DNA of 64,000 nucleotides from contig NW_017264204.1 in the NCBI RefSeq assembly GCF_001619985.1, forward strand, positions 189,983 through 253,982. Reading direction: 5' to 3'. A model generated the notes under the pieces. It worked only from the letters and a program-made list of their open reading frames with translations. It ran no database searches and was not told the DNA's origin. The position numbers and the translations under genes were made by a program. The stretch comes from Xylona heveae TC161 (taxonomy: Eukaryota; Ascomycota; Xylonomycetes; Xylonales; Xylonaceae). Below are positions 33,471 through 44,965 of this stretch, piece after piece; the stretch's first letter is position 1; each line of letters opens with the position of its first letter.

Positions 33471-36400
33471 ATTGATGTCTTTGATATGTGTCTGGACGAG
33501 GAAAGTGTGTGGAAGGTGGATGACAGCAAGGCAGACCCTTTCAACGTAAAGTTTGCGATTGGTTTTCTTTTCTCAAAGGCTTCTTTTTTCTCCCAATTGG
33601 CTCTATTCTGGATGAGTTTTGAGCTGATTAGTTTTCACTCTCCATACCCATTTCGAAACTGATATCTCTCCTTCTGACATATTTTACGACTTTCATCAAG
33701 GCCGCAGTTATAGATTAGGATTTCTATTGTTTATGCTGATTCTTATGGCCAGATGCAACACTCGCAAATGACGGCGTTTTAGATAATCGTGGCCGTCAAA
33801 TCAAATGCCTTTAAGTCGAAGTTCTGGGTGACCGTCCCTTTTACAAAGCTTGATACTACAGTTTTTTTTTCGGTTGATAGTGTCACATATTATGAGTCTC
33901 AGTGCCTCCCTTTTTTTTTAACAAGCGCTGCCCGATCAGCCCAATAGCACGTACAGTAGTATTGATTCGGGGAGCGCGGGACGAAGTGGATCTGTGTTAG
34001 AACTTTTGGGTAGCGACCGCGATTGAACTAGCAGAGACCGATATTTTCGGACCGCAGGCGGAAGGATGTGGGTCTTGCAATCAGAATGGAACGGGACATT
34101 CTTTTCTCGCTGCATGTATGGCATCGTGAGCATTAACTATTGGTCGGATGCTCATTTTCTGCATCACCTAACAAGAATTTACTTTAGCTGCCACAAGGGT
34201 GCTCATGTGCGGTCTGTAAGTCATGTGTATGCTCTTGAAAGTGATATGGATGAGTGGAGCGGCACTTTTTCATTATGCACTCTCTTTTCTACTGCTTGCA
34301 GGAGTGAAATAGGGGAGGAGGGAATTGAAATCCTCCAAACAGAGTTGGAGGACGAGAGCGTGCAGGGATGGCCTTTTCCGCAGCTCCGGCAAACTTCTCA
34401 CCAGCTCAAGGCTCTAAATGTAAGCTAACTTCACGATGCCCCCCAGTTATAGAGGTTGAGAGGATAAGGCGCTCAGTGATGCGACCGGGATCCGAGACAT
34501 TGGGATACCCCTTGGGCACCTATCTCAAAACTAATTCACCTTGGTCTCTCTCAAGGATCATAGACTTATGTAAAGAGAAGAGTAGTACTCCGGTACAGCA
34601 AAGTAAGGTTGATTCGGAATGTCATACCAAACGGTCACTTGTTTCGGATGGAATGGTCGGAGAAAAGACCAAGGGCATCATGGGGAAACTAGGTACAGAA
34701 CAGATCAGAGTTCAATGATGATGAGTAAGTGGAGGATCAGCAATACACGGTGCTCATATAAGCTCTTGAAGCTATATTATTAGGGAAAATCATCGCATGT
34801 TGTTATTTTTATATGATTGTCAGGAGGGAGGTACGAGGAGCTGACGAACACAATCCGCAGAACCAGGACCTGGTTGAGACGACAAGTCTTGGTACTTGAT
34901 ATCTTGGTCAACCAACCCTGATAGCGCCCTGGCTAACGTGGTCTAGACGCGCAATGGACCGTTGCTAAAAGTACAGATACCTTCTCTCGTCCCTAACCCA
35001 CGCGGACACGCATTACCACCGATTGCTCCACTCTGACTACCGTCTCTCCTCTCTCTTCTCTCTTCTCTCACGTTCCCTCAACGGGGATTTTGCCTTTTCC
35101 ATTCCAATCCCTATCCCCTTGTCTCTCTACGCACCTTGGCTCTGCCCGGATTCTCCCCTAATGACGCAGGCGTCTCGCACATCCACGCATGTCTCATCGG
35201 CATTTGCATTTGACGTCGTGTCGTCGGGGCTCTGCTTGTCGGGGTAGGGGTTAATCCCAGCAGCTAGGTCACGTTTTACGTTTAGGGCAATGCAATAGAG
35301 AGGGAGTAGAAAGGAAAATCAGAGATCCCCAAGTCATAATTCGATCATGCTATCCACTCTTTGAGGCAGGTATTATGGCAGGGTTTCTCTAACATTGAGC
35401 GGTGTCAGCATGGATTGAAGCGCTGTCGACCAGGTGTTCACGGTCCAACCGTCCCCATTGCCGGGTCCTGATAATGACCAAGAGATTCAGCGCCGCGAGC
35501 TCCGATTACTATGACCGAGGTTCTAGCCCAGCGCTTGTTTGGAATCCGATATAGCAACACCTGGCGACGAGGATAGTCCTATTCTTTCACTACTGCTCTT
35601 TCTTGGTTTCATGCTTTGGATTTTTGTCAGGCTATGGCATGGCTCCACTCTTGGCCGACTCTCACGGTCGTTACCGACCATGGCGTCCCCTAAACGCGCC
35701 CCAATGGTCTTTAGCATCCCCGTCTCCCGCTCACTATCGCCTTCCGGCCTTGATCCGTTCTTGGAGTGCACACCTTTTCGGACCTTTCCACGCTTTAAAT
35801 TTTTCCACGCCAACGGCCCAGAGGCCCGCCTCTGAGTCGATTGTCTGCTCACCCTTTTTGTTCCCCAGGACCAAAAAAGAAATTTGTCTGGGTCTGATCT
35901 CCTCTTCGCGCACAGTATATCTAGTGCAGAGATACGTGTTCTGTCTTTCGCGTTGGCCTCTTCCCTTCATTCTGTCTTCTCGGACGCCCAAGTTCAACAC
36001 CTCTTTCCTTTTTTTTTCCATGTCTTGTCTTGAACGCGGCAGTGTTGTGCTCTCTTACAGGCTCGGTATCGGAGGATCGGCAAGACGGTCTTAATCAGTT
36101 TGACGACCATTATTGGCTCTCGTCTCGTCTCTGATTTCCCCCACGTTCTTTCGGGACGGATTATTCGCCTCGAACAGCAGCCAGCTGCTGCTTATCCGAC
36201 TACGAGAACCCTCCACATACTCAAGTTTTACGAAGCGATTTACTTTTTGGTGGGTCCACTTTGAGGCGAGCGAGGAGGAATTGGTCGAAATTGAAAGAAA
36301 CTCGCTCCTTCTGCTTCATCGCCTCCCGTTCTGCCGGCACTCAGTGACGAAGCGAGGAGACGGGTCTCCGAACTAAACCCGTTGCATCACCCCCCACGCT

Positions 36401-36939
36401 CCCGACTGCCCTCCCAAGTCGCGAGACTGTGACATCTGAAAGCACAACAGCTCGCGCGGCCAAAACGTCACCGCCGAAGCCCCGCCGGTTGTGCCGTTTG
36501 GCTCAAACCTTCTTTATACCGTATCATTGTCGCCCTCACCCATCTCCATACTCTCCTCGTTAGACCTTTCCTCAAAGGACACATTTCCCTCTCGTCTGGG
36601 GAAAGCTTCTTCGCTGTTTAACCTTCTCCAGTTCTTGAACCAGAGGTTCGTCATTCGTTGGACCGATAGACATTTCACCCGTTTCTCACCTTTCCATTGG
36701 AACTGCAACGCTAGTACCTTACGCGTCTTTCGGAACCCTATCTTCTGTTTTTCTACTCTTTTCCCTTTGGGTTCTTTGCCTCTGGACCTTTTTTTTCCCC
36801 CTTTTATAACGTTTGGCTCTTGCCTCTTTCCTCGCCTTCGAGTGGGGGAAAGATATAATCCTTCTCACATAGAGTTGTATTTTCATTCGTCTACCACGGC
36901 TTCGTTATTGAAGCATCTCGTGGCAACCGCTGTCTCCTC
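33471..36939. other. Long gene-poor stretch and pyrimidine-rich leader of the PRM10-like gene
   Basis: These 3.47 kb contain only short or non-ATG open frames. One ATG frame of 116 codons at 34368-34718 has no recognisable domain. From about 35020 the plus strand is rich in C/T runs (for example 35040-35075, 36520-36600), as in core promoters and leaders of filamentous fungi. Several upstream ATGs occur before 36940. Confidence 0.5.
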
Positions 36940-39669
36940 ATGGCGGGCACACCCCCAATCGAGCAGCGCCCTCAGATCGAGCTCAAGGCCCCAGAGGCTG
37001 CCCACACCGCTGAGTCGAGTGCCGATTCTACACCTTTTATCTCACAGCCAACGAGTGGTCCGCCCTCACCAACGGAAGGTGGTACCCGTGACCCTAATCG
37101 ACCAAAGCATCGAGTTCGATTCACACCTGGAGGGGAGTCAGTCGATTCTAAAAACAACCGCTCGACATTCGAAGTCCGGAATCCTTTTGCAGAAGATGTG
37201 CAGGAGAAGAGCGCAACTCCTCCGAGCCGATCCCCTCCCGTCTCTCGCAAAAGCTCATTCCAATCACTCAGAAGCCCTCGACCTAGTTTTGGCGAACGCC
37301 TCCGTCCAACCAACTTGATCAATTCTGATCAATCAATAGACATTGTAGATTCAAAGTTGAGACGACCACAATTCTTCCGCAACAACTCCAATAACTCGGA
37401 CATTGAGGATATTGTCGAAGAGAGTGATGACGAGGAGGCACTTCGCCGTGCAAATGCCAACGAGACTTCTCAGGCTTCGGCACAAGAGCGTGCCCTAAGA
37501 TTGGCCTCATTAGTCGGAAGCCACTCTGCCCCTGGTTCCCGGACGCAGTCTCCTGTTCATTCGCCCGTTCTTTCACCACCACCAGCACCGACATCCGGCT
37601 TGCCCGTCCGTGTCGATGATATACCCATGATCGATCTCAACGGCCAACGATATCCTGAAGAAGACGAAGACTCTCTTAAGAAGGAACCGGTGCCCGAGCC
37701 GGCTCCAAGGCCTGCCAGGACCACTAGTGAGGCTCACAAGCTTGTCCGAGCACACACGAAGCGTGAGCCATTCCACCTGTTTCGCGTCATCTCCCAGAAC
37801 AGCAATGGCGGCCCTCGTTCCGGTACGACAACGCCGACTGGTGCTCAGGATGGAGAAGGCTACGTGCCGCCCCCTCAACAATATCGCGGTGGAGTCTTGT
37901 CCTCACTTTTGAAGCTTTATAGCCCGCCCAATGGAGGCACACCAAGCACTCCAGGGACCCCGGGACATTTTCCATATCGTCATCTCCGGGCTGCTAGCAG
38001 CAGCGCTGTGAGTCTGGCCGATCATACGCCGCTCACCTCTCCGCCCCATTCGCCAAGCTCTTCTGGTGCCATGACGCCCAAGCCAAAACCGCAGAAGTGG
38101 TATTACAAGCAGAATGAGCATAAGCATTCCAGCAGCGATGTCTTTTCCCACCTTATCGGCTCATCCTCCATGCTCGCATCACCGGCTGCCTTTGCTGGTG
38201 CCGAAGCCGACACTCGAGATCAGTACAAGTTCCACACCCCGCAGCGATCCCGTGCACAACGAGGCTCCTGGGGTGCTCACGGCCGCAAGAACAAGCCTCG
38301 ACTCGAAGATGAAATTAAAATCACTGTTCATATTGCAGAGATTCTCTCTCGACAACGCTATCTTCTCAAGATCTGCCGAGCTTTGATGGCTTACGGAGCG
38401 CCCACCCATCGTCTTGAAGAGTATCTGAAAATGTCTGCTCGCGTTCTCGAGATCGAAGGGCAATTTCTCTATATCCCTGGTTGCATGGTCATTTCTTTTG
38501 ATGACCCGTCCACTCATACCACCGAAGTCAAACTCGTCCGCACCGCTCAAGGCGTTGACTTGGGAAAGCTGCGCGATACGCATGACGTTTACAAGGAGGT
38601 CGTTCACGACGTCATTGGTGTCGAAGAGGCTACGCAGCGTTTGGATGAGATCATGAAGCGGAAACCCAAAAATCCCAAGTGGCTGCTCATTCTCATCTAC
38701 GGTCTCGCCAGCGCCTCCGTGGGTCCATTTGCCTTTGAAGCCGACTGGATCGACCTGCCAGTCATGTTCATCTTGGGCATGGTTCTTGGTGTCCTTCAAC
38801 TCATTGTCGCTCCACTGTCAGACTTGTACGCGAATGTCTTTGAGATTGCCGCCGCTGTGCTCACGAGCTTTTTGGCGCGGGCATTTGGATCGATCCCTCG
38901 CGGTCCGCACGGTCGAATGTTTTGCTTCTCGGCCCTTGCGCAGTCGTCCATTGCGCTCATCTTGCCTGGGTATATGGTGCTGTGCGCCTCGCTGGAATTG
39001 CAATCCCGCAGTATCATCGCCGGCGCTGTGCGCATGGTCAACGCCATCATCTACTCGTTATTCCTGGGCTTCGGTATCACCATCGGATCAGTCATCTACG
39101 GTGCCATGGACGGGAATGCCGTGTCCCAGACGAAATGCGAGCGCTCAATGGGCAATTATTGGGGCTTCCTCTTTGTACCAATTTTCACCCTCTGTCTGCT
39201 CATCATCAACCAGGCCAAGTGGAAGCAAGCGCCAGTGATGCTCATCATTTCTTTTGCTGGCTACATGGTCAATTTTTTCTCCAGCAAACGGTTCCCGAGC
39301 AATGCACAGATCAGCCAAACCCTTGGTGCATTTACCGTCGGCGTCCTCGGCAACTTTTACTCCCGTCTCCGCCATGGTGTGGCCGCCGCGGCCTTGTTAC
39401 CGGCCATTTTTGTCCAGGTGCCTTCTGGTCTCGCGGCCGGTGGAAGTCTCATCAGCGGCGTCAAACAAGCCGACCAGATTGTGCATAACACCACCACCAA
39501 CACAACTGAATTGCAGACCACCTACAATACTACTGGCGTGGATGATGTCGTGTACAATGTCGGGTACTCGATGATCCAAGTCGCCATTGGTATCGCAGTT
39601 GGCCTCTCACTCAGTGCCATTCTCGTCTACCCTCTTGGAAAGAGACGAAGTGGTCTCTTTAGCTTTTAA
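36940..39669 (+). CDS. PRM10: PRM10-like membrane protein (ThrE/DUF1212 family)
   Basis: This is a 909-residue single-exon protein homologous to yeast pheromone-regulated membrane protein Prm10 (YJL108C). Residues 1-455 are hydrophilic and disordered, rich in Pro/Ser/Thr, with SP and TPT motifs likely to be phosphorylated. From about residue 460 the ThrE/DUF1212 domain begins (KITVHIAEILSRQRYLLKICRALMAYGAPTHRLEEYL). A cytosolic segment with FLYIPGCMVISFDD follows, then about ten membrane segments (for example FILGMVLGVLQLIVAPL, AVRMVNAIIYSLFLGFGITIG, SMIQVAIGIAVGLSLSAILVYPLG). Bacterial ThrE exports threonine and serine; transport by the fungal protein is unproven. A 275-codon frame overlapping the start in another phase begins at GTG and is rejected as a shadow. 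Confidence 0.93.
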   Translation: MAGTPPIEQRPQIELKAPEAAHTAESSADSTPFISQPTSGPPSPTEGGTRDPNRPKHRVRFTPGGESVDSKNNRSTFEVRNPFAEDVQEKSATPPSRSPPVSRKSSFQSLRSPRPSFGERLRPTNLINSDQSIDIVDSKLRRPQFFRNNSNNSDIEDIVEESDDEEALRRANANETSQASAQERALRLASLVGSHSAPGSRTQSPVHSPVLSPPPAPTSGLPVRVDDIPMIDLNGQRYPEEDEDSLKKEPVPEPAPRPARTTSEAHKLVRAHTKREPFHLFRVISQNSNGGPRSGTTTPTGAQDGEGYVPPPQQYRGGVLSSLLKLYSPPNGGTPSTPGTPGHFPYRHLRAASSSAVSLADHTPLTSPPHSPSSSGAMTPKPKPQKWYYKQNEHKHSSSDVFSHLIGSSSMLASPAAFAGAEADTRDQYKFHTPQRSRAQRGSWGAHGRKNKPRLEDEIKITVHIAEILSRQRYLLKICRALMAYGAPTHRLEEYLKMSARVLEIEGQFLYIPGCMVISFDDPSTHTTEVKLVRTAQGVDLGKLRDTHDVYKEVVHDVIGVEEATQRLDEIMKRKPKNPKWLLILIYGLASASVGPFAFEADWIDLPVMFILGMVLGVLQLIVAPLSDLYANVFEIAAAVLTSFLARAFGSIPRGPHGRMFCFSALAQSSIALILPGYMVLCASLELQSRSIIAGAVRMVNAIIYSLFLGFGITIGSVIYGAMDGNAVSQTKCERSMGNYWGFLFVPIFTLCLLIINQAKWKQAPVMLIISFAGYMVNFFSSKRFPSNAQISQTLGAFTVGVLGNFYSRLRHGVAAAALLPAIFVQVPSGLAAGGSLISGVKQADQIVHNTTTNTTELQTTYNTTGVDDVVYNVGYSMIQVAIGIAVGLSLSAILVYPLGKRRSGLFSF

Positions 39670-40360
39670 TCATGTCTGCCATCGTCCTCCACATCTTCCT
39701 GATTTTTTATCATCTCGCCACCGCACCTTTTTACACCACAATCCACTCAAGACCTTTACGAGTCCTTTCGCAGGCATGGCATTCCTTCCTTTTTTTGCAC
39801 CTGTAAATGTTTTACAGGTGTTCTGATTTCTATCATCACCATAATACCCATTCCTTTGTGTTGCTTTTGTCATTCTTACTTGTATATTCTTGCACATAAT
39901 TCTTTCCTTTCTCATCGTCATGGGTCCTTATAAATCATCATCGTCGTCATCCACATCAAACTCATTATAGATTTCCTCTCCTTTTTTTGGTCGTTGGCCT
40001 TTGCGCCGCACACGACCCGGGCTCTAGACTTTATACCAGCCCACCATGGCGACCTTTTTACATTTATCTTTTTTTATACATTCCCTTTTCTATTAGACTG
40101 CTAGACGGCTAGACCACTGGAGCTATACCACTCTCGATTTTGTTCTTTTTGTTTTAGATTTCAAAAAAGCATTCACTCTAGACTTAGAGATATAAAGGAA
40201 GGAAGGGAAAAGAGAAGGAGTCGATTATTTGGGAGGTTTTTTCTTTTTCTTTTTTTTTATTATAAATCATTCGGGTATTACTTTTGTGTTATTTGGGAAC
40301 TTATATTGGTGCGTATGGAGATTCTTTTTGAGGGTAAGGGAAAAGGGACAGTTGGGGGTT

Positions 40361-40405
40361 GCATTGATTGCATTGATTGCATTGATTGCATTGATTGCAT
40401 TGATT
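40361..40405. repeat. 9-base tandem repeat, five copies of GCATTGATT
   Basis: Five perfect head-to-tail copies are followed by a partial TGCATT. The unit is in multiples of three and would encode Ala-Leu-Ile repeats in one plus frame, but that frame has no supported gene. Confidence 0.95.
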
Positions 40406-40594
40406 TGCATTTAGAGATATTAATCATTATACTTTCCATCTTTCATTTTTTTCATGGTCATTATCATTATCATTAATGTGTCCATTTGATCATGATTATC
40501 ATTTCCATTACCCGTGTCGGTGTCATCATCATCCCACTTTGACCAAACACCTCCGTGATCATCCCAGGTATTGTTGTCACGAATGTCCATCTTC

Positions 40595-40672
40595 AACTTC
40601 ATCTTCATCTTCATATGATCCTGATCCTGACCCTGATCCTGGTTTTGGCCTTGACCTTGACCTGGAATCCGA
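40595..40672. repeat. Imperfect 6-base repeats (CTTCAT, then CTGATC/CTGACC and TTGACC)
   Basis: Consecutive hexamer families lie side by side; one plus frame reads as Asp-Pro repeats then Leu-Asp repeats. They belong to a wider cluster of simple repeats. Confidence 0.8.
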
Positions 40673-40817
40673 GGTTACGGATATCTTCAGATATTAGAAT
40701 AGATATCTATGACACGCAGAATATAATACTGGACATGCTGCATTGCATGAATGATAAAGCTGTGTGTCAAGCCCGATGTATGAAGAAGAGTTATGACGAA
40801 CTTTTGCACTGAGCCAC

Positions 40818-40866
40818 GATGCTAGATGCTAAATGCTAGATGCTGGATGCAACAGGATGCGGGATG
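40818..40866. repeat. Imperfect 7-base repeats of the GATGCTA type
   Basis: ATGCTAG/ATGCTAA/ATGCTGG units repeat about five to six times with drift into GGATGC copies. Confidence 0.75.
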
Positions 40867-41703
40867 TGAAGAACGTAGCATGGGGAAAAGGGACGAGGGG
40901 AGGGAGGATGGCAATGCAGCGCGATCGGAGAATAAGAGCATTAGCAAGATATGATTTGAAGTTTTTGCAAGAAAATAGAATCAGAGAAAATAAAATCAGA
41001 GAGAATATAAATAAAAATAAACAAGTGTATTAAGCGAAATTATACGCAGCTTTTCGATTACTTTTTGCTAATGTTGTTGTTGTTGTTAAATCGAAGAGAT
41101 TTTGCCGCGCCATACGCCGTGTATTTTCTTTGAAGTGTGACTTGGGCCTTCAGTTTAAGGTGAAACAAGAAGAAAAAGGAAAAAGGAAACGGCAGCGGGA
41201 GGAAGTAAGCCAAGTGAAAGGGAAAAAAGCAAGAGAGAAAGAGATGATGTGTTGAAAAGATAGAAAGCCGAGTGGCCCATGTCATAAGTAACAAAGATGC
41301 AGCAACGGGGAAGGAAAAGGAAGACGTGCAAAGATGACGAATGGGTATGTTTGAAAAGCTAAAAAGAAAAGAAAAGAAAGGAGAGGGGAAAAGAAAAAAG
41401 AAAGACAGAGAAGAAGAAGCAAATGTACGTGGCAGGAACAGAAAATTATAGACATGATGAAGAGAAGATGCAGGGAAATGGCGGAGCGAAAAGCAAAAGA
41501 TGAGAGAAGCCATGATGGGAAGAGCAAAGCGCCCGAGTGATACCATGATGCCCCGCATAAACCACACGTAGATGGAGAAGAGCAAGGAAGTGTATCCGGG
41601 TATCTAGAACAGCAATGAAACTTTGATCGTTGAAGCACGGTATGTCAGAAATCGTGATAATGGTACACCTCGGAAAAGTAAACAACGCGTCCAAAGATTA
41701 TTA

Positions 41704-43396
41704 TCACTGCGCTTGTTGCTGCTCTTCGTCATCAGACTCATCGACGGGCAAGCCGTGGAGCAGACGAAGGACGCGGTTCTCATTTCTCAGCTCTGCTATG
41801 GTGCGAATTGTTTCGTTATCTGTCTCCGACGCGTGGCGGTATGCAAGGCGGACATTTTCGGCCAGGTTCCCCAAACGGCCCTGCCAATCGGCATGTTCGA
41901 GACGCAGTTGAAGATTCTCCTGACGCTCAACGGTCAATTGTTCATTGTAATGCTGATGAATGGCGATATTGCGGAGCGACTCGGTGAAACAGTGGTGGCG
42001 GACCATTTCGGTGACGCGGCCAATACCGGCTTCGTACTGCGCGAGCAAATTTGCCATTTCGTTATTCTCATTGTTGAGCGCTTCAATGTCGCGGTCTTTG
42101 GCGGCAATGCGGGTTTCTAGCTCGGCGATTTTTGCGGCGTCTGTTTTGGAGATGGCATTGTCAGGCACACACACCCGTATACACAGAGATTGGTAGATTC
42201 CATGCCATTACTTACCACTGATTTCGCCATTGACTTGCTGAATCAAAGGACTGGCATTGTCCGAAGATGCGCGGTTCTTGAGTCACAAGTGTTAGCGATA
42301 ATGATCATATTTGCATAGTTGTCCAACTCACTCTCAATTCCTCAACGCGACCAACAATATGTTGTGTCTGTGTACGATTCGTCTGTAGCACGGCACTCAA
42401 TTCTTGCACGGTATTCCACAAGTGGTTCAGATCCATCTGGTGTCCAGGATTGGGGGGAAACCCGCCCATTGGCGCAGCAGCTCCAGCCAAGCCATTTGCT
42501 TGCACATGCTGGGCCGGCGAAGGCGTAGCAGCTCCGCGCGTAAGCTGGTTCGGAGACATGCCCACGGCGGGAGAGTCTAAAAACGACGGAAAGTTCATAG
42601 ACATGTCGGCCGGCGGAGGTCGGACGCGGCGCAGCGGCGACAAAAAGTCTTCGTCGTGCTCGTCTTGATTGATTTCGTTGCTGCGACGGCGGCCGGTACG
42701 CCTAATGGGCTCCGGCGGAGGAGGCGTCGGTGGAGTAATGGTGAATGTTGGTAAATCAAACTGTCCTGAAGGTAGGAAGCGTTGGGGCTGAGAAGCGGAA
42801 GCGGCAGCGTCACCGGCAGCACCGGAGGCGTAAGGGACAGTTGAATCAGAAACAATCAATGGGCTTGAAGCCTGCAAGTCGCGACTCTGATGGTGCTCTG
42901 AAGCAGAAGCTGGATGGGTTGGATTGACAGGGTGTAGTCGTAGAGGGTGAATCGGCAGTGGAGGCAGCGGATGTGCTTGGACCTGGGGCGTCTCGCTAAA
43001 GCTGTAAAACCCCGGGGCCGCTGCAGCGCTATCCCCTTCCTGACAGACATGGTCCGTGCCTCTTGGCCTGAGTTGATGGCATTTAGGGCACGTGGTCCGC
43101 TTGTCATCTGTTGTTGTGGTCAATGATGATGATGATGATGATTCTCCTTTCAACTTCATTCGCATCATCAAATCTCCACCATCATCAAATCCATCCCTCT
43201 CCTCCACTCCGAGTTCATATTCTTCAAGCCCTGGAAAGGGCACCGCGTCGTCCTCAGGATTGTTATCATTATCGTCGGCATGTAACGGAGCTGCTGGGCG
43301 TTGCTGACTGCTTTGAACTTCATCCATCTGCTCGAGTGGAGGAGTTTGACTAACGTCTTCGACGTGCTGGACGAAAGCCTGCTCGTCGTCTTCCAT
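41704..43396 (-). CDS. Unrecognised protein with C-terminal coiled coil
   Basis: I do not recognise this gene by name. Three exons on the minus strand (43396-42332, 42276-42216, 42140-41704) give 520 residues with phase kept at both joins. The N-terminal part is acidic and disordered. A small CPKCHQLRPRGTDHVC motif at about residue 100 could bind one zinc ion. The centre is Pro/Ser-rich with a basic RRTGRRR patch and LSPLRRVRPPP. A helical stretch HLWNTVQELSAVLQ follows. The last 150 residues form a clear coiled coil (AKIAELETRIAAKDRDIEALNNEN, then LRLEHADWQGRLGNLAENVRLA). An acidic ESDDEEQQQAQ tail ends it. The start chosen is the first in-frame ATG; an upstream exon cannot be excluded. Confidence 0.75.
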
Positions 43397-43851
43397 CCTA
43401 GAGACAATGTCTGGATTTGTTGAGAGCAAGAGGTAGAGTCTCTCAAGCTTTGTTGGCACTGGATAAAGCTTACTAGATTGGCAACAATAAAGAGTGGTTT
43501 AGGAACGCGCGGTTTTCTTTCAAATGAAGCCTGCACGAACTCCTGGCCAGTTTTACACGTGTGTATGTCCTTGTACACAACCTCCCTAAATAAAGGGGAT
43601 GGCTCTTAGCCCGCCGAGACTTCCTTTACTGCATGAACTACGGTAGTCACTCCAGAGTCACTCTTATCTACCGTCCTTCTACTGCCATTATGCCTCAAAT
43701 GTCTTAGATGCACGTGCAGTAATTAAGATGATTAGGTTTCTGAGTTACTCATCTATAAACAGACATTCTGCGCCATCTGTAAAAAGAAAAAAAAGTGCAA
43801 GCGCTGAAAATGCAACCAAACGTACTGAATCAGTCCTCTTTCCCTTTAACA
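43397..43851. other. Promoter of the coiled-coil gene and Fta4 3' flank
   Basis: These 455 bases hold nothing recognisable. Confidence 0.45.
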
Positions 43852-44965
43852 CTATTGCGCTCCCAAGATGCCAGCTAGTTTCTCTTCTGTGTTGGACATC
43901 TGCACTTCATCCTCTATATCGTTATTCCTTACATCTGCCAGCTTTCCTGTCACTCGTGCCATAAAGATGCGCATCTTATCCAGTTCTTTACCAAGCTCAC
44001 CATCGCGTGTCACCAAGTTTGGCTGAACATTCTCGTGAGCATTTCGAAAGGGCTCGACCAGCTTCTGGAGCTGTTTATAATGCTCGAATCTCTGTCTTTG
44101 CGCTTGACGCTGTGTTGAAAGCTCAAATAATCTTTCTCGTAATTCTTGGTACCTGCTTGGGATTTCCGTCTTAGCTCAATAAATCTACCTTTTGGAAGAA
44201 TCTGCTATTTGGGCTGCGTTATCGAAATGACATACCGCGCGACAGCTGCTTCATCTTCACCTTCACCAGTTGGCCATTCTTCTGGAAGCTTTTCGATCGT
44301 TCTTCGTTCACGTCAGTGGACCATGTTGCGCCAATCTCAATTGCAACTCAAGGCGACGCTTACTCTGGCTGTGCTAGATCTGCACCAAGCTCTAAACCAG
44401 ACCTGTCTTGCTCATCTGCTCCCCCACTAACCGCGCCAGACTCCCAGTACAGCGCATCTATCTGCTCAGCAACATGCCTCAGTGCTTCGGAGGAGTAGGC
44501 ACTTTTATTGTGCCTGCGAGCAATGGCGTTGACTGCAAAATGATATTAGTGATAATCCATTATACTATTATGTAATAGAAAAATGAAATAAAGGCAATTC
44601 AAAGGATATAGAAAACGCTTATATCTATTCCTCGGCCGGCTTGGCCCAGTTGTCTCACTTCTACTTTTGTTTTGCTTTTCGAGCCGCCCTTACGGATTGG
44701 GAATTTCCACTCTTGGAATCGAGTTGACGCAACAACAAAATTGTTGCGAATTCGGCCATAAGGAAAGCGGAAAACAATCATGCAAACTAGACTCACGCTT
44801 ATGCAAAACCTCATCGACAACTTTCTCTCTCAGAGGGCCGTTCCCTTCATCTGGTGCGCGATCCCTCCAGTCCCGAGAGATCTGAAGTGGCTGACTTAAA
44901 AGCCGAACTTGCTGTCGAAGAAAAGCTTGTTTAAGGTCGACAACTGTCTCTCCGTTTCCAGACAT
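43852..44965 (-). CDS. fta4: Kinetochore protein Fta4 (Sim4/CENP complex subunit)
   Basis: This is a subunit of the Sim4 (CCAN-like) inner kinetochore complex, acting at centromeres. Four exons on the minus strand (44965-44797, 44532-44364, 44301-44236, 44152-43852) give 234 residues. The whole reading matches the fungal Fta4 pattern: VVDLKQAFLRQQVRLLSQPL and RDWRDRAPDEG at the N-terminus, then LREKVVDEVLHKLNAIARRHNK and YSSEALRHVAEQIDALYWESG. The short EKLPEEWP block and YQELRERLFELSTQRQAQRQRYEHYKQLQKLVEPF follow. NVQPNLVTRDGELGKELDKMRI lies near the end. The helices look coiled-coil forming. No long open frame exists here because the exons are short, so the gene is easy to miss. Start at the ATG at 44965; the frame upstream has only a TTG. 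Confidence 0.88.

Larger units (their letters stand above)
39670..41703. other. Convergent intergenic region with many simple repeats
   Basis: This is a 2.03 kb stretch between PRM10 and the coiled-coil gene. It carries several unrelated short tandem repeats at 40361-40866 and a purine-rich tract at about 41160-41500 on the plus strand. No coding sequence was recognised. Confidence 0.55.

Noticed and set aside
34368-34718. A 116-codon ATG frame as a gene
   Set aside because: No recognisable motif, no supporting context and a length common by chance in a 3 kb gene-poor stretch.
36491-37318. A 275-codon plus-strand open frame overlapping the PRM10 start
   Set aside because: It begins at GTG, has no early ATG, is low-complexity in the leader and lies out of frame with the strong PRM10 coding sequence.
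41058-41585. A 175-codon minus-strand frame rich in Phe, Ser and Leu
   Set aside because: It is a translation of the purine-rich tract's complement, has no domain and lies in the 3' flank of the coiled-coil gene.
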